The notes beneath the pieces are model-generated. The model worked only from the letters and a program-made list of their open reading frames with translations. It was not told the DNA's origin and made no database searches. DNA of 64,000 nt from Scedosporium boydii (Eukaryota > Ascomycota > Sordariomycetes > Microascales > Microascaceae). Location of the stretch: positions 186,001 through 250,000 of the forward strand of contig NJFT01000025.1 of NCBI GenBank assembly GCA_002221725.1. Direction: 5' to 3'. Position numbers and translations under genes: made by a program. Below, piece after piece: positions 56,316-64,000 of this stretch (positions within the stretch are counted from its first letter, which is position 1; each line of letters opens with the position of its first letter).

Positions 56316-58862
56316 GGTTGCGCGGGATCGCGACGCGTTTCGGGAGTATTCGGAGCTGGGTCACCTCATAGTTTTGGGGAGGTAGAGACGAGTATTCGGA
56401 TCAGTGATGCGCTTGGGAAGTTGCGTAGAGGTCGAGGTGATGCGCTTAGGCTAACGCGAACGATATCGATCGATGAGTCGTCGTCTTGAGCCTTTGTAGA
56501 GTTGGATGCGACTGCCCATTGAAGGCGAGGTGCTTTGCTGGTCCGTGCGGAGCTGGAATGCGGCTTCCATTGTTTCCAACCCGTGTTTTGGGTTGGCGTC
56601 TGTATAGTGCCAATAGCAATATGAACTGTATAGTCTCGACCACAATGTTTGCCGCCAATTCACGTGACTCACACTTTCCGTCTCTTGAAGCCCATCCGAG
56701 ATCACCCATTATTCCACGCTTTGGGATATAGAAGGGCGGAAGAGAAAAAGAAAAAAACTGTTTTAAGAATTTCCGAACTCGTATGTTGAATTTACAATTT
56801 GACGAGACGCATCAAGGACTAAAAATACACCCTCGAAATGATCCCTACTTTACAGATCGAATCGATCGTCGTTTGCCATGGAACTACGATTCTCTCTCTT
56901 TTCCAGTTTAGCTATGAGCACTCTAATAACCACTCGGGCACTGGTTGCAGTGTTAGTGGATGAGATTCTCCATCGACAGGTCCTGCCCATATCACCGTTA
57001 CATCGGAGCTAATCTGAACAGAAACGAACTCGCAGCATTTGAATCCTTCAAACGCCTTCCGGTCTGGCGCGATGCTTAGCGCATTTCATCTCCAAGAAAT
57101 GGATTGATCGCCGACCACAATTGTAACGAGCGATCCCTCGGCATACTTCGGCCAAGGACAACGCAGTTCAGCCCAACGCCGGAATCGATTCCCCGCGATC
57201 AACCCATTCTAATGTCTAGATAATGCATTAGCAAGGGAGCCATGAATCATCGAAGGCAGAATGCCCACCCAAGGCTCAAGTCTCCTCATCGACCTCGAGA
57301 TGTGGGGACAGACAAGCCTAGGTAGGCGTATTCTTTCCCTTTGCCAAAAGGCTAGCCTTCTCCGTAGGAATCTCACGGCACGACTTCGTCAAAGCTCCAT
57401 CCAGGCAACCTCAAAACCTCAAAAAAGTAAGAATCGCAGACCTGGGCCTCGAAAATCCTTCTTACTCTCCATCGATGACTCGAACCCCAGCGAAAAGAAG
57501 AAATCGACAGTAAGCCTTTATATAAAACAGACGCGAGCCGAAGTGTTAAAAAACCGCCGGACGCCGTCAGCAACCCCCACGCCGCGTATAATTCCCCCGA
57601 GTCCCCACAAAACAGTCCAAAAGGGAAAACAAAGACTTGGTTCTTGTCCCCCCTCCCCTCCCTCTTCTCAAGGCTGCAATGCCTCACAGCCTCACCAGCT
57701 GAACGCCTGACCCACTGGTCCGGCTCCCCGCTTTCGCTAGCTGGACCCCCCCAATGGTGCATATTGGTCTTTTTTGACTGTTTCTCCTCTTCCGACACCC
57801 CGGTTCTCCCCGCCCTACGAAGTACACTAGGCCTTCGATCAGGCCGCATATCCTTCACATTTGGCCGCTTCTTGTGGCCTTTGGGGGCCTTTTCCCCGGG
57901 AACACAGACCTGGATGAATTAACAGCAAACAAAGGGGAGAAAAAGTAGTTTCCCGCCCGTTGTTCGGCTGGGTCGCTTAAAGCTTGGCATGACATAAAAA
58001 CCAATGGATATGGCAATGAGCTGCAGCCGCCGTTCCTGAGCTGAAGCGCCTGGCTGCCAAGTTGGTGGTGGCACATTTGGCCCCGCTGCCAGCCCAAGGC
58101 TCGTAAAACATGAGATTAATAACGACTAGTATCAATGGGGTTTAATGAGCTGTGGTCCACTTCCGCTCTTTGTGATGTCTGCCTAGGGAGAGGATCTGGA
58201 TCTGGACCGCAGACGAATAAACAGAAGGGAATTTACAAGTAATCACTAATATCTGCCCGCGCAATCCTGTGCCGCCAGCCGAGGGTAATGGCTTCAAGTC
58301 AGACTTGCTCAATGTTGTTAAATGACGCAGAATTGGCGCTAAGTTTGGGACCTTTTTGGGGGGTGTGTGGAGTTTCGCTTGCGGTTCTATTGTATCTCTA
58401 TGGTGACCTCTGAGGACAAAAAGAGAAATCTGAAAACAGGGAAAAGGGGAATAGGAAGAAAAGAAGCCCTGGGGATGCTCCAGGGATGGATGGAAAGACA
58501 GAACCCGCTGCCCATCCCATCAAACATTCTGCGACTTTGGTGGCTCGACTCTCGAAGCCAAGCTTCTCCCAATCTAATTCGTATCCATAATGACATTGGT
58601 GAAAGAGAAAAGAAAAAGAAAGTGAGAAAGTAAGAAAGTAGGAAAGAGAGGAAAAAAGATAAAAAGGAAAAGAAACCGGAAACCAGTGATATCCCTGTGG
58701 CCTAGACTCAGGACCAGAACAACAAAAGAAAGTGATATCAAAACAGAAGTCCAAAAATCCCCAAAAAAATCCAAAATCCTTGTGCCCATCACTGTCATAT
58801 CATATAATTCATACATGAGTCAAATTCCAAATGCTCGCAGAATTCATCACCGAGAATGAAGT
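56316..58862. other. 2.5-kb intergenic region
   Basis: This is the upstream region of the ING gene and the 3' flank of the bactofilin-like gene. One exact TACGAAGTA lies at 57816. A 149-codon frame at 57261-57710 has a GTAAGC inside it but no recognisable domain and was not accepted. Purine-rich tracts lie around 58600-58680. Confidence 0.55.
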
Positions 58863-59570
58863 CTACCAGTCTCGGCTGGAAGATCGAATAATCTTCGATC
58901 CCCAGATCTGCTCGGTTTCTTCCACGACATAGGTGGAATCTTCTCCAACGAGCGTGAGGGACCCGTAGAGTGTCAGTTTTCTGCATCTCCTGCTCAGTTG
59001 TCAGCATAAAACGTCTTGCTTGAACGGAAGAAGGGGGAGGAATAACATACAGGTAGCCATCGATGGTGAGGTCTCCATAGACTTCGAGATCCGTCGCGTC
59101 GAGGGTTCCGCGAACTTTTAGCTTTCCGTAGCTCTTTATCTTGTCACTATAGAAAGTTAGCGCTTGAGTGAGAAAGGGGGGTTGGTTTGCTTGATATACA
59201 TACTGCGCGACGAGATATCCCGTAACCACGATGTTTCCGGCGGCCTTGATCTTTCCACTTTACAGAGAGTCAGCATTCAATATCGACCCTAACGTGGAAA
59301 GGGGGTTGCTTACCCGCAAGTGACGTTTCCATGGATGTCAATGCTTCCATAAGCCTCCATCTTATCGTCAATGGTAAAGTCTCCCGAAAGAGTGATGCTC
59401 CTCCCCGACTTTACAGAGCCCGCAACGTCCAAGGGCCCTTGAAGAGAAACATCACCCTCGCTCCTCACAGACCTGGATTTCCTGACAGATGGGTTTCCCG
59501 ATGGGCCGTAGCCAGAGGAGCTGCCGCCAGCTGGGTAAGACATGGCGGAAGGGTAGTAGTGGGCTTCCAT
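58863..59570 (-). CDS. bactofilin-like (polymer-forming, beta-solenoid) protein
   Basis: Bactofilins are small bacterial cytoskeletal proteins that self-assemble through a right-handed beta-helix. Four exons (59314-59570, 59204-59257, 59051-59146, 58863-58980) encode 174 residues. Introns of 56, 57 and 70 nt (GTAAGC, GTATGT, GTATGT donors) are each set by frame. The fourth exon is fixed by the acceptor GATGCAG at 58981, giving LYGSLTLVGEDSTYVV and ending SSSRDW; another frame there is longer but breaks the repeat. The first ~30 residues are Gly/Ser/Pro/Tyr-rich. Then short beta-strand repeats follow: SLQGPLDVAGSVKSGRSITL, DKMEAYGSIDIHGNV, KIKAAGNIVVTGYLV, DKIKSYGKLKVRGTL, DLEVYGDLTIDGYL. The periodic hydrophobic/glycine pattern is that of the family. 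Localisation and role in fungi are unknown. Confidence 0.82.
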
Positions 59571-62500
59571 GCCACAAGTTGTTGCTTCCGAGATGTCTGG
59601 TCTTTGGCGGTCTTGTTTTGTTCTCGTTTCCGGTTCTTTCAGTCGGTGAAGAGCGGGTGTAAGTGAGTGAGTGTGTGTTTGCCTCTCAGGCGTTTTCCGA
59701 GTTGCCTCAGTCTTCGCAAGTTCGTGATGGCGAGTGGAGATGTTCGCCGGTACTCGAGAGGGTGAACGGGTGGTGGTCTGTTTGAGATCGTTTTGTCTTG
59801 TGTTGATGTGATCGAGAATGGTGATGCTTGATGATCATGTCCAGACGAGGGCCAGGAAAAAAAAGGAGATTCTCGCTTCTTTAAATGTTTGTTCCTCATC
59901 CATGAGGTCCTAGGCTTTCCAGCATCAAGGCCACCGAAAGAATGTCGAGGTGTCCCTAGGCCCCAGTCCAAAAGTAGGACGGATATCTCTGCCTAATCGC
60001 AAAGCAACCCTTTTCTCTCCTTCCCGGGTGGAAAGCCATAAGAGGCAAAGCAGAGACAAAAAAATAGAGGAACAGAAAAAAGATGAGCCCACGAGACTAC
60101 TTTTTTGTGTCATAGCCCTAAAATAAGTCCTTGACTCCTCTCTTCTCACCGGCCTCTCCACCCTTCTCGAGTCATGACAAGCGCAGGGAAAACACAACGT
60201 CAAGGACTAGGTTCAAACCCACTTCATCCACACACCCCCTCCTTGACGGGTATGGGATGGGGTCTTTCACATCCCTCAAACAACCCCCCTTCCCATTGCT
60301 CCCCCCTCCCCTCCCCCACTCTATCCGGGAGAGCAGGAGATGGCGCCCAGCTCGTGGCCTCATTTCCTCAGCTCGCAGCCTCAATATCGTGGTGCCCTCC
60401 TTCACATTCTCGCATTGTTACCATATTTCGAGATCATGTACTTGTAGCTGAAAATAGGGCAACTCCGTGCCGCAGGGCAAAAGCGCCATCTGATGTAACC
60501 GAAACTGCGCGGGCGTTAAGAGACCGGGGGGGAGGGGAGAGAGAGAGGAGGGTGTGGGCTCAAGGTAGCGGTATGGCACTAAGGTTTAGGAAAAAGCTCG
60601 AAACTGTGACAAGACAGGAAGGGGTGGGGAAAAAGAGAGAAACGAAATGCACAACAATGTTGACATCGGACTTTCAAGGAACATGGATTCAATGATGGCT
60701 TGGCCTTGGCCATCTCGCTCTGGCTTCCCCGGCTTCTTGGTCCTACCTACATAGAGAGAACCCGTCCACAACGTGGCTATCCTAGCCTAGCGCCGCCGGG
60801 GAGGCTGAAGCTGTTGTTGGCAAATAGGTCTAGCGTAGGTACCTTTTTCCATTGCCAATTCCCAATTTAGGACCAAGTCGGTTGAGGAATCGAAGAAACT
60901 AGAAGCAATAGTCGCTTGGCTGTGTATCTAAACTTACACTCCTCTGAGTTTAGCTCTACACTCCATGCGCGATATGACGGAGGTGGACGCTACGGAGTAC
61001 TTCATACTTGGTCACGTTACTCCGCTGTCGGTCAATGATTATGATGTACGAAGTACCTCAGTACACAATCCATTGCACCTCATTTGCTTCGTTAGGCAAA
61101 CTCTCAAGTCAAGGCTTGACGAGAGCCTAGTCGGTTGTTTCTCTCTGCTCTCTGCTCTCTGCTCTCCGCACACCCCCGGGATCTCGTATCAATGCCTGCT
61201 TACCGCCCTCTTTTGCACAAGGAATGCATTGCGGGCGACCCGAGAGAGACACATGAAACCGGGGGAGAGAGGAGGGGGAAAATACAACGGTTCCAAGATG
61301 GCCGCCCTGTGCATTGGGCTTACTATTCCCTCACAAACTTGGAATTGAGGGTCTTCCCTCGCTTCCTTCGTCCGAGCATCCAAAAAAGAGAGATTCTTGC
61401 ATCTCGTCTTAGTCTCTCAGCCAAGACTTTGTTGTTCAAAAAAGCAACCCACCGGCCACAGGCTGTGTGGCTCATGCATTCAAACCTGACCGGGGTGCAT
61501 CAGGTTCAGAAAAAAAGATGACCCACAGAGCCACGGAGCCACAGACAGGCAGCAAGGGGTTTAATTTTCACGCAGAGAAACGAGATGAATTCCTGAGGCG
61601 CTAGCCTATGAAGTCTTGCCATTTCTTTCGAGAACCTCCAAGCTATGTGAGGCGCAGGCAGCGTTGGCGACATGGGTGGCCCACCAATTACCGTCTGAGC
61701 GCATCAGCCGCTCGCTCCACCTCAAAGTTCGGACGCAAACAAAGGAAAAAAAGAGACAAAGATCGAGAAGATGGTCTAGTTTGCTTTTACACGGCCCCTT
61801 CCGACGTTCGAGGCTTTTCTCACTGCCCTCTTTTTTTTTTCTTCTTCTTCGCGCATAAGTTCGAGACTCGGCAGCCTGTTTTGGGTGCTCGGTCAGGAGA
61901 TGAGAACAAGGCAGTGGAGTCCTCAGAATTGTGCCCTGTTGCGCGCAGTGTTCAATGCCAGGCACCGGGGATTCTTTTTACTTGCACAATTATGCGATTG
62001 CCTTGAGGATATGGTTGACGGTCCCGAGGGTCGTCAGGTGCGGCTCCACGACTGTACGAAGTAGTGTTGCAGCCAGCAGCCCACCCACCCCGGTCTAAGT
62101 AGTGTTAGGGTGATATTTCTACTTTTTTTTTTTTGTCCCCTTCCTTCTCTGTCTTAGTGACCCTGGTTCCTGTCTTTTGTCTTATGTCGTCCCATCATTG
62201 AATGTAACCGCGTCAATCGAGCCTTTGTTCGGCAGATGGACGGCCATTGCTCCGAGTTCACGCGCCTCCGTTTCCTTCCCCGGAGCCAGAGCTGCGCTGC
62301 TGCGTTGCTGCGCCATACTCCAGGCAGCCAACCAGGCATCGAAGATCTAGATTTACCAAAAACCGTCCTGCCCCCCCCTTCGGGACGGTAATAACCTCAA
62401 AACTACCCATCTTTGCGAAGGGAGGAGCATGGATCACCCCTCCTCCCCAGCCGCGGCTCCCTGTTTACTCGACAACCGCTCGGGTCATTTTAGATGGAGA

Positions 62501-63329
62501 TCCTCCCATTTACTCTTGGTACCGAGCCGGTGTGGGTCCTGCGGTGTGCGTGCGTGCGTGAGAGACTGAGGGCTTGTTTCTGTAAGTGGGAGTGTATGAT
62601 ATGGACAGGATGTACCCTTCTCTTCGGTTCCACCACCACCAAAAATCGACCTTTCGAGATGGTTCTCGCAGGAGATGTCGGACCACCCAGCCAGCGAGCC
62701 GAAGCATGTCTCTGAATGTCGCCGATCTGGAGAAAATAAGCTCCGCGTACCGAGTCACCCTCCCCGGGCATGCCTTCAATGCATCACAAGTGTCCACCCT
62801 GATGTTCATGATTGGGCCTTTCTTGAATCCGGCAGAGAGATCGTCGCCATTCTCATCCTCTTCTCGCCCTCCACATTCCTAGCGACATCCTCCACGGCTT
62901 GCTCGATGCACCCCTTCACACATGATCGTCCCTGACTCCCACAAGCACACCATCTTCTGTTCCCGATGACCGGAGAGACCGCTCTGTTGTGCATGCCACG
63001 CTAGGCGTCAATTTTTAGCTTCACTCTTCACACTTCAGACTTCATGACGCCCGTCACTCCACACTGCGTCGCATCGAATGAGCTGTTCCGGCCTTGAATA
63101 TCTTTGGATATGAATAGGCACCATCCCCTGCATTCCCCAAATACCAGACATGTCACGGCTACATATGCACCCCTGTATGTTGACACATCGAATGGCATAC
63201 ACACTCCAATATTCTCCCATGATCCTTTTTTTAGAAAGCGATGAATCATACCTTCATCCCTCTCCCTCAAAAAAGGCAAAGCACCTGCTGTCAAAACCCC
63301 ACCCCCACCGATCCACGAGGCACATAGGA
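59571..63329. other. 3.8-kb intergenic region, no gene seen
   Basis: This lies upstream of the bactofilin-like gene and downstream of the membrane-protein gene. Exact TACGAAGTA copies start at 61047 and 62055, a TACGGAGTA at 60991, and a CTCTCTG heptamer tandem at about 61139-61165. Candidate frames, including one of 173 codons at 60174-60695, have no recognisable motif. Confidence 0.55.
61139..61165. repeat. CTCTCTG heptamer tandem repeat
   Basis: About 3.5 head-to-tail copies. Confidence 0.85.
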
Positions 63330-64000
63330 CTACGTCCGCCCTACAAGGCCAAGCCCGAGGCCCGAGAACAGGGCTGCCGAGGCCCACACCGCTGCGTACA
63401 CCCTCGCGCCTTCTGGTTCGACGCCATCGACAACCTTGACGCACTGGAGGTAAGTATCGACGTAGGTAACCACGACGGCGACGGCGACCCTCAAGATGCC
63501 AACTTTCGCCTTGGCCGTGTACCCCCAAAGGTTATAGGCAGCCGTCTCGGATAAAGTAGCAGCAGCAGGATCGAAGTCTCCTAGTCTGGCGTCTTCCGTC
63601 TTCTTCGGCGTGGCCGCGAATGGAGTGAAGATGAACACCCTGGCGGCGATGCCAGCCACCAGGGCTGCGGGCGCGACGGTCAGCCACGTCGCGTCGTAGG
63701 CGGGGATCAGCGTCTTGATGCTATCAAAGTGGACGGCCAGCACGCGCGGGAGGAACGTCTTGAGAGAACTGAGTAGGGTCGCGCCGTAGATCACGGCCGA
63801 GAGAGAGGCCGTGTAGACCTGGATGGCCGGGTCCGCAACGATCTCCTGATTTGGCGCGTCTTCTGCGGCGGTATGCGCGCTGGACACGGGGCGGAGGAGC
63901 TGGAACGGGATCGCTGTAGAGAGCGCGTCAATGGTGAGAGCCGATAGGGCTGATGCGGCGCTGACATTGTAGAACGTAACCAATAAGTAGAGCTGAAAGA
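63330..64000 (-). CDS. multi-pass membrane protein, 5' part beyond the window
   Basis: The last ~220 residues of an uncharacterised fungal integral membrane protein. Reading from the window edge, LYLLVTFYNVSAASALSALT is followed by four or five hydrophobic stretches. Conserved-looking loops include FQLLRPVS, LKTFLPRVLAVHF, ARVFIFTPFAA, LGDFDPAAATLSETAAYNLWG and VTYVDTYLQCVKVVDGVEPEG. The frame stays open to position 63998, and TCTTTCAG at 63993-64000 could be an intron acceptor, so the start and at least one exon are missing. I recognise the type (conserved hypothetical of Pezizomycotina) but not a function. Confidence 0.7.
   Translation of the reverse strand, partial: FQLYLLVTFYNVSAASALSALTIDALSTAIPFQLLRPVSSAHTAAEDAPNQEIVADPAIQVYTASLSAVIYGATLLSSLKTFLPRVLAVHFDSIKTLIPAYDATWLTVAPAALVAGIAARVFIFTPFAATPKKTEDARLGDFDPAAATLSETAAYNLWGYTAKAKVGILRVAVAVVVTYVDTYLQCVKVVDGVEPEGARVYAAVWASAALFSGLGLGLVGRT

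Noticed and set aside
57261..57710. 149-codon plus-strand frame
   Set aside because: Basic low-complexity product, no family resemblance. A GTAAGC inside it has no convincing partner exon.
60174..60695. 173-codon plus-strand frame
   Set aside because: No motif, atypical composition, several overlapping frames of similar length.

Overview
The window is nuclear DNA of a filamentous ascomycete (Pezizomycotina, most likely Sordariomycetes-like). The evidence is short spliceosomal introns (mostly 50-100 nt, GTAAGT/GTATGT donors, CTAAC-type branch sites), genes on both strands without operons, long pyrimidine-rich leaders and a typical fungal housekeeping gene set. I saw no rRNA, tRNA, CRISPR, plasmid or intact transposon.

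Region 1 (0-16 kb) is gene-dense. It holds swc5 (SWR1 complex), a four-exon kappa-class glutathione transferase, a broken SRPK-like kinase, a long Yta7/Abo1-type AAA-bromodomain chromatin ATPase, a 97-residue conserved orphan and a secreted alpha-carbonic anhydrase. Region 2 (15.6-26.9 kb) is an 11-kb stretch with no supportable gene. It is rich in copies of the 9-mer TACGAAGTA and small tandem repeats, and ends in a strongly pyrimidine-rich leader of a BNI4-like gene (26.9-29.6 kb).

Region 3 (31.5-38.5 kb) is an accessory island. It has three neighbouring lineage-specific genes: a helical cytoplasmic-type protein, a protein with a C-terminal membrane anchor, and a trypsin-like-fold protein with an acidic linker and paired C-terminal membrane segments. 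All three carry inactivating lesions. A ~115-bp sequence is repeated on the same strand at 32.7 kb and 39.0 kb, around the second and third genes. The neighbouring housekeeping genes are all open, so the lesions are unlikely to be general assembly noise.

Region 4 (39.4-56.3 kb) returns to core genes: DUS1 (tRNA dihydrouridine synthase), CWC22 (spliceosome, with an RS tail), DPM2 (with a first coding exon of just ATG), a BCAS3-like WD-repeat protein, a 3.9-kb gap and an ING/PHD chromatin reader. Region 5 (56-64 kb) is sparse, with a small fungal bactofilin-like gene and, at the right edge, the 3' part of a multi-pass membrane protein gene. Chromatin functions recur (swc5, yta7, the ING protein), but nothing here suggests co-regulated clustering of the core genes. 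Splice sites were placed by eye from consensus, reading-frame continuity and recalled family conservation; no alignment or transcript data were available.
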